Positions 47,323 to 56,190 of a DNA stretch of 58,208 nt are shown here, piece after piece (position 1 is the stretch's first letter; every line of letters begins with the position of its first letter). Location of the stretch: positions 1 through 58,208 of the forward strand of contig NZ_JAGFXZ010000021.1 of the NCBI RefSeq assembly GCF_019038395.1. Direction: 5' to 3'. The DNA comes from Acinetobacter sp. BY419 (GTDB taxonomy: Bacteria > Pseudomonadota > Gammaproteobacteria > Pseudomonadales > Moraxellaceae). The notes beneath the pieces are model-generated. The model was not told the DNA's origin. It made no database searches and saw only the letters and a list, made by a program, of their open reading frames with translations. A program made the position numbers and the translations under genes.

Positions 47323-47742
47323 ATGATTAACATGTTAGATCATCTGGATGAAGCATTTAGAGCGATAGGGCAAATTTATTGGTTAATATTTATTAATAAA
47401 ACAAACAGTTATTTCTATCCATATAATGAAGAACCATTACCACTTGAATTACATAAATTTATTATGGATGAACACACAATATTTGTTAAAAATTTGGGGA
47501 AGTTTCATAAATTAGGACTAAGAATAATAATTGAAAATGAAGAGTTTGAAGAGTTATATAAAAAGCTAAATAATTTTCATGATTCAATTGTTTATGCACT
47601 AAATGTGAAGAGTCAGAAGATTGAAGTGGATATAGAAACTTATAACGGAAAATTTCCAGATTTATATGACTATTACCACGAAATTTTAGAATATAAGAAT
47701 AATTTTGAAAAGATAGCTCATGACTATTTAATTGCTAAGTAA
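47323..47742 (+). CDS. Soluble helical protein, hypothetical (probable C-terminal half of a split gene)
   Basis: The 139-residue frame starts at ATG 47323, in the same frame as the membrane segment upstream; only one TGA and two other codons (GAT, TTA) separate the two. It is rich in Lys, Glu, Asn, Ile and Leu, predicted mostly helical, with no signal peptide. The combined 47101-47742 frame would be a 213-residue protein with two membrane helices and a cytosolic helical domain. That arrangement is common among small Acinetobacter hypothetical proteins. A bidirectional terminator follows immediately. Confidence 0.5.
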   Translation: MINMLDHLDEAFRAIGQIYWLIFINKTNSYFYPYNEEPLPLELHKFIMDEHTIFVKNLGKFHKLGLRIIIENEEFEELYKKLNNFHDSIVYALNVKSQKIEVDIETYNGKFPDLYDYYHEILEYKNNFEKIAHDYLIAK

Positions 47743-47769
47743 AAAAACCCCGCTCTCAGCGGGGTTTTT
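47743..47769. terminator. Bidirectional terminator, membrane-gene pair / purD
   Basis: Twelve-base stem (47743-47754 with 47758-47769) with A5CCCCGCT/AGCGGGGT5 arms and a CTC loop, starting directly at the stop codon. Confidence 0.9.
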
Positions 47770-47786
47770 CTTAATCAAAATTAAGA

Positions 47787-49070
47787 TTAAGCATTTTCAC
47801 GTGCAATCGCACGGTAACCAATATCTTCACGGTATTGAACGCCGTCGAACGTCACTTTTTCGCAAAGTTCTAATGCTTTCGCCTGTGCTTCGCCAATGGT
47901 GTTACCGAGTGCAGTCACACAAAGAACGCGACCACCGGCAGTCACAATCTCGCCATTTTCATTGGCTTTAGTCCCTGCATGGAATATTTTGGCATCGGTC
48001 ATTTCAGTATCTAAACCTGAAATAACATCGCCATTGCTTGAAGTTTCTGGGTAGCCTTTAGATGCCAGTACGATACCGACAGTCTTGCGCTCATCCCATT
48101 CAGCTTCAGCAGGCAGGTTGCCCGCAATGCCAGCTTCAACCAGATCAACTAAAGACGATTTTAAACGCATCATGATAGGTTGAGTTTCAGGGTCACCAAA
48201 ACGGCAGTTGAACTCGATCACTTTAGGCTGACCCTGTTCATCAATCATCAAACCAGCGTATAAGAAACCTGTATATACGTGACCGTCTTTTTTCATACCT
48301 TCAACGGTAGGACGCATCACTTCATTCATGGTTTTTTCAAATACGTCAGCAGTTACAACAGGCGCAGGAGAGTAGGCACCCATACCGCCCGTATTTGGAC
48401 CCTGGTCACCTTCAAAAATACGTTTGTGATCTTGTGAAGTCGCCATTGGCAGGATGTTGTCACCATCAATCATACAAATGAAAGAAGCTTCTTCACCGGC
48501 AAGAAACTCTTCGATGACAACACGAGAACCTGCGTCACCAAATTTGTTGCCAGCAAGCATGTCATCAATTGCATCGAATGCTTCTTGATTGGTCATGGCA
48601 ACAATCACGCCTTTACCTGCAGCAAGACCGTCAGCCTTGATCACAATCGGCGCGCCATTTTTTTCAACAAAGGCTTTCGCAGCGTCTACTTCTGTAAATA
48701 CATCGTAGAACGCAGTTGGAATATTGTGGCGTTTAAGGAAGTGCTTCGCAAATGCTTTAGAGCCTTCAAGCTGTGCAGCAAATTGCGTTGGACCCCAGAT
48801 TTTAACCCCTGCAGCACGGCAAGCATCGACTACACCGTTTACTAATGGTGCTTCTGGGCCAACAATGACAAGCTCAACTGCATTGTTTTTTGCGAAATCG
48901 ATAATCGCAGCATTGTCTAAAATGCTTAAATTTACGTTTTCACATTTATTTTCAGTGGCTGTACCTGCGTTGCCCGGAGCAACAAAGACTTTAGCGACTT
49001 TATCGTCTTGTGTGATTTTCCATGCCAATGCATGTTCACGACCGCCATTACCCAAAACTAAAATATTCAT
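47787..49070 (-). CDS. purD: Phosphoribosylamine-glycine ligase
   Basis: Second step of de novo purine synthesis: ATP-dependent joining of phosphoribosylamine and glycine. I use ATG 49070 (GGAG nine bases upstream), five codons inside the longest frame, giving 427 residues. Features: NILVLGNGGREHALAWK at the start, ATP-grasp segments KADGLAAGKGVIVA and GDQGPNTGGMGAYSPA, and ending in the characteristic RYREDIGYRAI-like stretch. Downstream of purH on the same strand with a long hairpin between. Confidence 0.96.
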   Translation of the reverse strand: MNILVLGNGGREHALAWKITQDDKVAKVFVAPGNAGTATENKCENVNLSILDNAAIIDFAKNNAVELVIVGPEAPLVNGVVDACRAAGVKIWGPTQFAAQLEGSKAFAKHFLKRHNIPTAFYDVFTEVDAAKAFVEKNGAPIVIKADGLAAGKGVIVAMTNQEAFDAIDDMLAGNKFGDAGSRVVIEEFLAGEEASFICMIDGDNILPMATSQDHKRIFEGDQGPNTGGMGAYSPAPVVTADVFEKTMNEVMRPTVEGMKKDGHVYTGFLYAGLMIDEQGQPKVIEFNCRFGDPETQPIMMRLKSSLVDLVEAGIAGNLPAEAEWDERKTVGIVLASKGYPETSSNGDVISGLDTEMTDAKIFHAGTKANENGEIVTAGGRVLCVTALGNTIGEAQAKALELCEKVTFDGVQYREDIGYRAIARENA

Positions 49071-49098
49071 CGGTTCATACTCCATGAATCGAAAATGA

Positions 49099-49137
49099 CA
49101 TAAAGTCCTCAGCCTGAAAGCAGGAGAGGACTTTATG
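49099..49137. repeat. Long hairpin between purH and purD
   Basis: Perfect 12-bp outer arms CATAAAGTCCTC (49099-49110) and GAGGACTTTATG (49126-49137) with an inner 4-bp CCTG/CAGG pair around GAAAG. It is in the purH-purD gap. Without a T run on the minus side it is more likely an RNA-processing or attenuating hairpin than a strong terminator. Confidence 0.6.
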
Positions 49138-49202
49138 CAAGATTAGAAATCTATTTTACTCAGCATAGCTAACTGAATATATGTCATGACTATTGTCGAA
49201 AA

Positions 49203-50777
49203 TTAATGACGGAAATGACGCATGCCAGTGAACACCATGGCAATACCAGCTTCATCAGCTGCTGCAATCGTTTCTTCATCACGCATAGAACCACCCGGCT
49301 GGATAATGCATTTGATACCCGCTTTCGCAGCGTTATCAATACCATCACGGAATGGGAAGAATGCATCAGACGCCATTACAGCACCTTCAACCACGAGTCC
49401 AGCATGTTCAGCTTTAATTGCAGCAATACGAGCAGAGTTAATACGGCTCATTTGACCTGCGCCTACACCAATCGTTTGACGGTTTTTAGCATAAACAATC
49501 GCATTAGATTTCACGTATTTCGCTACTTTCCAAGCAAAGATCATGTCATCAATTTCTTGTTCAGTCGGAGCACGTTTGGTGACTACTTTAAGATCATCTT
49601 TAGTAATCATGCCCAGGTCCTGGTCTTGAACCAGTAAACCGCCGTTTACGCGTTTGTAGTCGAGTTGCGATTGACGCGCATCGATTGCTGGAAGTTCACC
49701 GCACACTAAAACACGTACGTTTTTCTTCGCGCCTGTGACCTCAAGCACACCTTCAGCAATGCTTGGTGCAATAATCACTTCAACAAATTGACGGTCTACA
49801 ATGGCTTGTGCTGTTGCAACGTCTAATTCACGGTTGAATGCAATGATGCCGCCGAATGCAGATTCAGGATCTGTTGCATAGGCAAGGTCATAAGCTGCTT
49901 GAATGCCGTCTAAAGACACTGCAACGCCACATGGATTTGCGTGTTTCACAATGACACAGGCAGGTTTCGCAAAAGATTTAACACATTCAAGTGCTGCATC
50001 TGTATCTGCGATGTTGTTATAAGAAAGTTCTTTACCTTGTAGCTGTTTCGCAGTTGAAACAGAAGCTTCAGCCGCAGTGCTTTCTACATAAAAAGCTGCT
50101 GACTGATGCGGGTTCTCACCATAACGAAGGTCTTGCGCTTTAATTAATTGAGTGTTGAAAGTACGTGGGAATTTATCCGCTTGTCCTTCTTCTTTACCTA
50201 CGCGAGCGCCTAAGTAAGATGCGATTATGCCGTCATATTGCGCAGTATGTTCAAATGCTTTCACCGCAAGGTCAAAACGAGTCGCATGCGATAACGTACC
50301 GTCAGCTTTAAGCTCGGCGATGACAGTGGTATAGTCAGAAGCATTCACCACGATACCTACAGATGCATGGTTTTTTGCCGCAGCGCGAACCATGGTAGGA
50401 CCACCGATGTCGATGTTTTCGATAGCATCAGCCAGTGAACAGTTTGGTTTTGCTACAGTTGCAGCAAATGGATAAAGGTTTACAACGACTAAATCAATAG
50501 CATCAATGTTGTGTTCAGCCATTACAGCTTCGTCTAGACCACGACGAGCCAGAATACCACCATGAATTTTAGGATGTAGCGTTTTTACACGGCCGTCCAT
50601 CATCTCTGGGAAACCAGTATGCTCTGAAACTTCAACTACAGCTACATTATTGTCTTTCAACAATTTGTAGGTACCACCTGTAGATAAAATTTCTACCCCT
50701 AGAGCAGCAAGTTCTTGTGCAAATTCAACAATACCAGTCTTGTCAGACACAGAGATTAAAGCGCGTTTCATAGTCAT
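49203..50777 (-). CDS. purH: Bifunctional AICAR transformylase/IMP cyclohydrolase
   Basis: Last two steps of IMP synthesis. The 524-residue form begins at ATG 50777; a second ATG at 50771 is equally plausible and a longer frame exists to 50798. The N-terminal cyclohydrolase (MGS-like) domain has [18 protein letters not shown] and [10 protein letters not shown]. The C-terminal transformylase domain has [13 protein letters not shown], the catalytic [10 protein letters not shown] and [13 protein letters not shown]. Upstream of purD, downstream of fis. Confidence 0.96.
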   Translation of the reverse strand: MTMKRALISVSDKTGIVEFAQELAALGVEILSTGGTYKLLKDNNVAVVEVSEHTGFPEMMDGRVKTLHPKIHGGILARRGLDEAVMAEHNIDAIDLVVVNLYPFAATVAKPNCSLADAIENIDIGGPTMVRAAAKNHASVGIVVNASDYTTVIAELKADGTLSHATRFDLAVKAFEHTAQYDGIIASYLGARVGKEEGQADKFPRTFNTQLIKAQDLRYGENPHQSAAFYVESTAAEASVSTAKQLQGKELSYNNIADTDAALECVKSFAKPACVIVKHANPCGVAVSLDGIQAAYDLAYATDPESAFGGIIAFNRELDVATAQAIVDRQFVEVIIAPSIAEGVLEVTGAKKNVRVLVCGELPAIDARQSQLDYKRVNGGLLVQDQDLGMITKDDLKVVTKRAPTEQEIDDMIFAWKVAKYVKSNAIVYAKNRQTIGVGAGQMSRINSARIAAIKAEHAGLVVEGAVMASDAFFPFRDGIDNAAKAGIKCIIQPGGSMRDEETIAAADEAGIAMVFTGMRHFRH

Positions 50778-50838
50778 GATCTTCGTCACAGTTTTCAAGG
50801 AACAGAATAAAACAAAATCAGCAATTTACAGGTTAAAA

Positions 50839-50867
50839 AAAATGCCTGCGGAAGCCGCAAGCATTTT
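50839..50867 (-). terminator. Terminator after fis
   Basis: A 13-bp stem with one mismatch (50839-50851 with 50855-50867) and AAG loop; A/T ends. It is 5 bases past the fis stop and 60 bases before purH, so fis is probably a separate unit. Confidence 0.8.
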
Positions 50868-50872
50868 ATCAT

Positions 50873-51142
50873 TTATTCACTCATTAAACCGTGAGCTTTT
50901 AACTTTTTACGTAAAGTACCACGGTTGAGTCCGAGAATCTCGGCAGCACGTGTTTGGTTACCACGTGTATATTCTAGAACTACAGATAGAAGAGGTTTCT
51001 CCATTTCTGCTAGCACCATGTCGTATACCTGAGATGGTTGCTCGCCCTGTAGTTGCGCAAAATAATGGCGAACTGCGCGATCTACGTGGATACGTAAAGC
51101 AACATCAGATTGTGCAGTAAAAATAGGAGATTTGCTATTCAT
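50873..51142 (-). CDS. fis: DNA-binding protein Fis
   Basis: Nucleoid protein that bends DNA and regulates rRNA and many other promoters. I use ATG 51142, giving 89 residues, a typical size for Fis; an upstream ATG adds seven residues. The helix-turn-helix at the C-terminus is [21 protein letters not shown] (about residues 64-84). In enterics fis is co-transcribed with dusB; here they are far apart and fis sits before purHD. Confidence 0.95.
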   Translation of the reverse strand: MNSKSPIFTAQSDVALRIHVDRAVRHYFAQLQGEQPSQVYDMVLAEMEKPLLSVVLEYTRGNQTRAAEILGLNRGTLRKKLKAHGLMSE

Positions 51143-51538
51143 GCGAATTAATCCGAAAAACAAATATCGCTTGGGTAAAGCGATATAAAAAGTGGTCTAG
51201 AAATTGAATGAACTCCGCTTTAGATCCTAAAACTGGAGTTCTAAAACTTAATCATTGCATTGAGCCAATAGCTTGACACATCTCAACGTTTTGGTCGAAA
51301 AATAAGCGTAACAATAGTTAAAGTTTTGTTACAGACCAAAATCAAAACAAAAAAATCTGCACGATACGCAATAAATTTTATAGCGCATTAGGCAAGACTG
51401 TATTTGTTGTGAAAAAGTCGCGAGGAGTTGCAGCACATGGCTTTCGTGGCGCGTATCATACCATTGTCTAAGCAAAAGTGAGCAAGAAAACTGCATTTTT
51501 TTTAAATTTTTTTAATTTTCTAATGCTTTCTCAGGGGA
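51143..51538 (-). promoter_or_regulatory. Long leader/promoter region of fis
   Basis: About 395 bases with no gene. A TATGAT -10-like hexamer is on the minus strand at 51460-51455, about 310 bases before the fis ATG. This would give a long leader if used. Other promoters closer to fis are possible. AT-rich stretches near 51340 and 51500 suit UP or curved DNA. Confidence 0.35.
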
Positions 51539-52417
51539 TTATGGGCGAATTATTTCCAAAGTATAACGATCAAAGCTTTTGCGATCGACTGGAAGCTTAA
51601 ATTTGAATTTAAACGGGCTGTTTTTCGGAATGCGTTCAATATTGACCAGACTTTCAATCAGGTACTCTTTGGAAGACAGGTTATAAGTCGCAACAACTTC
51701 ACCGCGATGTTCCAGATTAATTCTTAAAATCGGTAAAGCCAGGCTACGATCATGGAAATTGATCAGCTCCCCGCTAAATTCAGTTTCATTTTTACTGGTT
51801 GCCTTAATCTTGACTTTATTGGCCTGAATCAGCGTGTAGTATTTTTCCAGATTGGAACAATTAAACACCTCGCATACACTGTTAAAAGCCAGACTCATCA
51901 CATGACTGTTTTTGATGTATTGCGGATTGAACCAGAAAAATTGAAACAGCAACAGGCTAAACAGCGAAAGATTAATTAAACTCCAGCCTATATAGTACAT
52001 CGGCCCGTGTTTAGTTTGCTTTTCTGCCTGATCTTCCCAGTTCATGCTTGGCAGCGCTGAAATTAGCTCGGTACTGAAATAATTCAGGTTGTTTAAATAG
52101 GTTTCCAGATCAATATTGGAATGCTCAACTTTCTGATCGAAAATCTGTAGCAGACTATGACGATTATGCTGCTGATCAGGACTATAACCAGTGGATTTAT
52201 TTTGAACATCAGTTTTGCTGGCTTCGTTAGAAACCAGCTGAGCGTGAGAAACTGAGGTGGTGACCGAATTTCGTGCTTCGGTCACCAAATGCGATAAGGC
52301 ATTAAAGGAAGTGGTACATTTGGGACAGCAAACCATACCCTGCGCAATGGTAAGTTGAGCAACTGTGACCTTATAGGTAGTGGAACAGGTAGGGCAATGG
52401 GTTCTTTTGTCACTCAT
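51539..52417 (-). CDS. Zinc-ribbon and DUF3426 membrane protein
   Basis: The 292-residue protein starts with a zinc ribbon (Cys8, Cys11, Cys31, Cys34; MJ0042-type). A Ser/Gln-rich linker, one membrane helix (about 150-172, IGWSLINLSLFSLLLFQFF) and a C-terminal DUF3426-like beta domain follow. It is in the unit prmA-DUF3426, starting 15 bases after the prmA stop. Function unknown; the pairing with prmA in Acinetobacter may be conserved. Confidence 0.83.
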   Translation of the reverse strand: MSDKRTHCPTCSTTYKVTVAQLTIAQGMVCCPKCTTSFNALSHLVTEARNSVTTSVSHAQLVSNEASKTDVQNKSTGYSPDQQHNRHSLLQIFDQKVEHSNIDLETYLNNLNYFSTELISALPSMNWEDQAEKQTKHGPMYYIGWSLINLSLFSLLLFQFFWFNPQYIKNSHVMSLAFNSVCEVFNCSNLEKYYTLIQANKVKIKATSKNETEFSGELINFHDRSLALPILRINLEHRGEVVATYNLSSKEYLIESLVNIERIPKNSPFKFKFKLPVDRKSFDRYTLEIIRP

Positions 52418-52432
52418 AGATTCTTTATAGGC

Positions 52433-53338
52433 TCATTCATTCTTATGGCGTTTACCTGAGATGCGGCACCAGTGCTCGTCTCGTTTTTCTACCTCCAATA
52501 TATCAAAATAATTTGAGTAAATGCTAGTAACATCAGCAACTTGCTCTTCGATAACTCCGGCAAGTGCGAACTGTCCCTCAGATTTAATTAAAGTTGCGAA
52601 CTCAGGAGCCAGCATCATCAGTGGGGCTGCCAGAATATTGGCAACAAATACGTCAGCTTTGGTGTTGCCGAGCTCATCTCTAAATTCTTCTGGCAGGCCG
52701 ACATAAAGTTTGTCCAGTACGCCATTCAGTTCAGCATTTTGCTTAGTGGCCAGTACGGCTTGTGGGTCGATATCGGTGGCATATGCTTTTTTCGCACCTA
52801 ATAATAGTGCAGCTACCGCGAGAATGCCTGAACCACAGCCATAATCGATGACGATTTTGTCTTTTACATCAATCTTGCCGAGCCATTGTAAACATAGGAA
52901 GGTTGAAGCATGGTTACCTGTTCCGAAAGCCAGACCTGGATCCAGTTTAATATTTACTGCATCGGCGTCAGGTGCTTGCATCCATTCAGGTACGATCCAG
53001 TATTTGTCAGCAATCTGAATGGGCTCATAGGCATCCATCCAGGTGCGTTCCCAAGCCTGATCTTCAATCAACTCATGACAGATTGGAGCATCTGGTATTT
53101 GCGCACGAATAAAGGTTTCTAGTACAGCGACATCAATTTCTTCATCATCTTCCTGCGCATAAATACCGGTCACAATCACTTTGTTCCAGAGCGGTGTTTC
53201 ACCTGGAAGTGGTTCCAGCAAATCCTGGTTTTCAGCATCATCCAAAGTCACACTCACTGCACCTAGCGAGCTGAGTAATGTCTCAGTAAAATCAACTTGA
53301 GCCTTTTCAACCGTAATATGAATTTGTAACCACTTCAC
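52433..53338 (-). CDS. prmA: Ribosomal protein L11 methyltransferase
   Basis: Trimethylates ribosomal protein L11 using SAM. The 301-residue protein has the N-terminal L11-recognition domain, then [21 protein letters not shown], the SAM motif [19 protein letters not shown], and [14 protein letters not shown] (N-P-P-Y-like position). Full family length. First of a two-gene unit. Confidence 0.95.
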   Translation of the reverse strand: MKWLQIHITVEKAQVDFTETLLSSLGAVSVTLDDAENQDLLEPLPGETPLWNKVIVTGIYAQEDDEEIDVAVLETFIRAQIPDAPICHELIEDQAWERTWMDAYEPIQIADKYWIVPEWMQAPDADAVNIKLDPGLAFGTGNHASTFLCLQWLGKIDVKDKIVIDYGCGSGILAVAALLLGAKKAYATDIDPQAVLATKQNAELNGVLDKLYVGLPEEFRDELGNTKADVFVANILAAPLMMLAPEFATLIKSEGQFALAGVIEEQVADVTSIYSNYFDILEVEKRDEHWCRISGKRHKNE

Positions 53339-53425
53339 AGAAATAACCTATACATTTTTCAAAAAGCTATTGTAGCGGAAGTTCGGACTCAACGCTGCTA
53401 TCTTATTGATCCATTCCCAAAATAA

Positions 53426-53450
53426 AAAAGGATGCCTGGGGCATCCTTTT
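53426..53450 (-). terminator. Terminator after the first BASS transporter gene
   Basis: Perfect 11-bp stem (53426-53436 with 53440-53450) with TGG loop and a U tract on the minus strand. Confidence 0.88.
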
Positions 53451-53468
53451 AGCAGTTCCTGACTTTGT

Positions 53469-54356
53469 CTAATCCATGTTTGTCAGTGGTTTTTGCGCTG
53501 GAAGTGGGGCAAGCCGATTCAGCAAGCTGCCAAAAATTGCAGCAAAGATATACATAAAAATAGAGTAAACCGCAGCTGGCATTGCGACTGCAGCACTGCC
53601 AATAACTGTCAGGGCAATCGTCATGGCAAGGGTACTGTTATGAATGCCAATTTCAAAAGCACTGGCACGAGCTTGAGCGCTATTAATATTAAGTAGCCGC
53701 GGAATCAGATATCCAATACCTAGGCTCAGTATGCAGAACAAGGCAGTCGCCAGGCCAACCTGGGCCAGGTATTCGCCGATATTACTGCGTTCTTTAATGA
53801 TCGTGGCAATAATAATCAGGACCAAAAAACCAATGGAAAAAATCCGCAGTGGACGATTCAGTTTTGCAGTCACGCCTGGTGCATAGTGCCGAATCAACAT
53901 GCCAATCCCAACCGGAATCAGGATAATCGCGAAGACTTGCAGGATTTTACCGAATTGCAGGCCGATTTGCTGGCTGTCCTGCATGAAATGCATAATCGAA
54001 AAATTAATAATGAAAGGTAGGGTAATTGCTGCAATGACTGAATTGATTGCAGTCAGGGTGATATTAAGAGCTAAGTCACCTTTAAACAGGTAGCTAAACA
54101 GGTTGGCCGTTGCACCGCCTGGTGAAGCTGCCAAGAGCATTAATCCGACTGAGAGTAATGGTGGTAAAGCGAATAGCTTGCAGAGTAAAAAGGCAATTCC
54201 CACCAGAATTACCAGTTGGCAAAAAAGCGCTATAAATACGGCTTTGGGGTGGCGAGTCACACGGCTAAAATCCCGAGGCGTCAGTTCAAGGCCAAGCCCC
54301 ATCATGATGATTGCAAGTGCCAGCGGCAGTAATATAGTTATAAGGCCAGAATCCAT
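53469..54356 (-). CDS. Bile acid:sodium symporter-family (BASS) transporter, copy 1
   Basis: The 295-residue protein (ATG 54356 with AAGGAG; six codons inside the longest frame) has about ten hydrophobic helices. The BASS-family segments are IIMMGLGLELTPRDFSRV, LLAASPGGATANLFSYL, and the later EIGIHNSTLAMTIAL. Family members move bile acids, pantoate, pyruvate or other organic anions with Na+. The substrate is unknown. It is downstream of a close paralog in the same orientation, with a terminator behind it. Confidence 0.9.
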   Translation of the reverse strand: MDSGLITILLPLALAIIMMGLGLELTPRDFSRVTRHPKAVFIALFCQLVILVGIAFLLCKLFALPPLLSVGLMLLAASPGGATANLFSYLFKGDLALNITLTAINSVIAAITLPFIINFSIMHFMQDSQQIGLQFGKILQVFAIILIPVGIGMLIRHYAPGVTAKLNRPLRIFSIGFLVLIIIATIIKERSNIGEYLAQVGLATALFCILSLGIGYLIPRLLNINSAQARASAFEIGIHNSTLAMTIALTVIGSAAVAMPAAVYSIFMYIFAAIFGSLLNRLAPLPAQKPLTNMD

Positions 54357-54445
54357 CTGTATGCTCCTTGTCAAAAAATATTTTAATACTTCTGATTTTT
54401 TCTTTGGAAAATCATACCGTTTTATAGCGGAATCCGCTAAATAAA

Positions 54446-55333
54446 TTACAAATCTGATAAGCGACCATTGTTGTTATAAACCACTTGCTGGCGGCTGATG
54501 AGTACACCGAAAATGGTCGCGAAACTATACATGACAATCGTATAGATCCCTGCAGGAATAGCTATGGTGACATTATTCAATACCGAAATTGCAATGGTCA
54601 GGGCAATGGCTGTGTTATGAATGCCAATTTCAAAAGTGCAGGCACGTGCCATTTTTTCTGGAATTTCCATCAGTAGCGGAATGCAATAGCCAATAAACAG
54701 ACTGGAAAAACATAAAATCGCAGTTGCTGTTCCAATGCTGGCAAAATATTCGACCAGATTAAAGCGTTCCCTGAAAATGGCGAATATCAACAGTATTACT
54801 AAAAATGCGACGGAAAGTAAGCGCATAGGCTTGCTGACTGTAATGGATAAATTCGGAAATTTGGCCCGAAGCAGCATCCCGATAATCACGGGAATTAGGG
54901 TAATCAAGAATATCTGCACAATCTTTTCAACTGGAAAAGTCATATTTGAGTCATGACTCGTAAAATAATGCAATGACAGATTGATAATAAAGGGCAGGGT
55001 AATAATAGAAATGAGAGTGTTAATGGCGGTCAGGGTAATATTGAGTGCTACATCACCTTTATATAAATAGCTAAACAGGTTCGCTGTTGGGCCACCAGGT
55101 GAGGCAGCCAGAAGCATCAGACCTACAGCAAGTAAAGGGGGTAAATCCAGAATCAGACAAATAAAAAAGGCAATACTGGGCAACAGCACCAACTGCGAAA
55201 ATAAAGTAATAAAAATGACTTTAGGATAGCGGCTTAAGCGCAGGAAATCTTTGAGGGTTAACTCTAGTCCCAGTCCCATCATCATGATTGCCAATGTAAT
55301 TGGCAAAAAAAAGCTAAAAAACCCCGAATCCAT
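54446..55333 (-). CDS. Bile acid:sodium symporter-family (BASS) transporter, copy 2
   Basis: A paralog of the gene just downstream, also 295 residues, beginning MDSGFFSFFLPITLAIMMMG. It shares the Gly-Leu-Gly-Leu-Glu-Leu helix, LLAASPGGPTANLFSYLYKG and EIGIHNTAIALTIAI segments. An AAGG site precedes it. The two genes are 89 bases apart with no clear terminator between, so probably co-transcribed. They have diverged throughout, so it is an old duplication or two specificities. Confidence 0.9.
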   Translation of the reverse strand: MDSGFFSFFLPITLAIMMMGLGLELTLKDFLRLSRYPKVIFITLFSQLVLLPSIAFFICLILDLPPLLAVGLMLLAASPGGPTANLFSYLYKGDVALNITLTAINTLISIITLPFIINLSLHYFTSHDSNMTFPVEKIVQIFLITLIPVIIGMLLRAKFPNLSITVSKPMRLLSVAFLVILLIFAIFRERFNLVEYFASIGTATAILCFSSLFIGYCIPLLMEIPEKMARACTFEIGIHNTAIALTIAISVLNNVTIAIPAGIYTIVMYSFATIFGVLISRQQVVYNNNGRLSDL

Positions 55334-55484
55334 GTATCTGCCTTTTTATTATACATTTTTAAGTATATTTCGAGTTTAGCTTAGATCAATAAATAAGCAA
55401 TAAAAACGGGCAAAATGCAGTCACTTTACCCGTCATAACTTTTACTTGTAATGTAGTCAATTTATAGATATGACTGCTTACATA

Positions 55485-55937
55485 TTACATGCCGGGCTGT
55501 GTTTGAGAGCCCTGCTGCATTGGCTGAGTGTTGTTTTGTTGTTGCATACGCTGATTTTGCATTTGTGACTGATTCTGCATCTGTGATACAGGAGGGTGTG
55601 GTGGGGTAAAGCCTAAGGCGCACTTACCGCTCATTTGCGTACCATTGATGGTCGCTGTGGCTGTACCACTTGTGGTTGTGCATGTAGTATAAAGTTCAGG
55701 CTCATCACCTATGATGGAGCTAGGATTACCGGCAGGAAAGAAGCGTGGTTCACAGGTACCATTCCAGAGAATCCCGCGCGCAGCATAACTGACCCAAGCA
55801 CCTTGGGTTTTGCCTTTACAAACTTGTTGCCACTTTTGAGGATTATAACTGGTCGCAACTTTATCATTTGCGATAGCCGCAAATGGAGCAAGACATAAGC
55901 CACATAAAACAGTTGAGAGCAAAATATTCTTATTCAT
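55485..55937 (-). CDS. Exported protein with Gln/Met/Asn-rich tail
   Basis: The 150-residue product has a signal peptide (about 1-23, ending Ala-Ile-Ala) and a compact central region with five cysteines. It ends in a low-complexity tail from about residue 118 made of Gln, Met, Asn, Ser and Pro (repeated QMQNQ). It is likely secreted to the periplasm or outside. No family is recognised. The tail may be disordered or sticky. Confidence 0.72.
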   Translation of the reverse strand: MNKNILLSTVLCGLCLAPFAAIANDKVATSYNPQKWQQVCKGKTQGAWVSYAARGILWNGTCEPRFFPAGNPSSIIGDEPELYTTCTTTSGTATATINGTQMSGKCALGFTPPHPPVSQMQNQSQMQNQRMQQQNNTQPMQQGSQTQPGM

Positions 55938-56149
55938 CTTCTATACCTTTGTTTGTAATGTCATCAATGTATAGATTAAAAAATATGCGAAATTAAACAA
56001 TGCAAATCGAGTAAATTTCTTGGCTTATATGTTTAATTTATATAGTTACTCTGCAAAGTTAAATTACATTGCATTATCCAATTGCTATATAAAGGTTGTT
56101 ATATCAGGATAAAATCGATTGAATTCGTCTACTTTAGTATGAAATTTGC

Positions 56150-56155
56150 TATAAT
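56150..56155 (+). promoter_or_regulatory. Extended -10 promoter of mnmG
   Basis: TGC-TATAAT: a perfect -10 hexamer with the TGn extension one base upstream, 36 bases before the mnmG ATG. The -35 position is weak, as is usual for extended -10 promoters. Confidence 0.55.
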
Positions 56156-56190
56156 GCTCAGCTATTCTTTTTATCTCTCAATTTACTACT

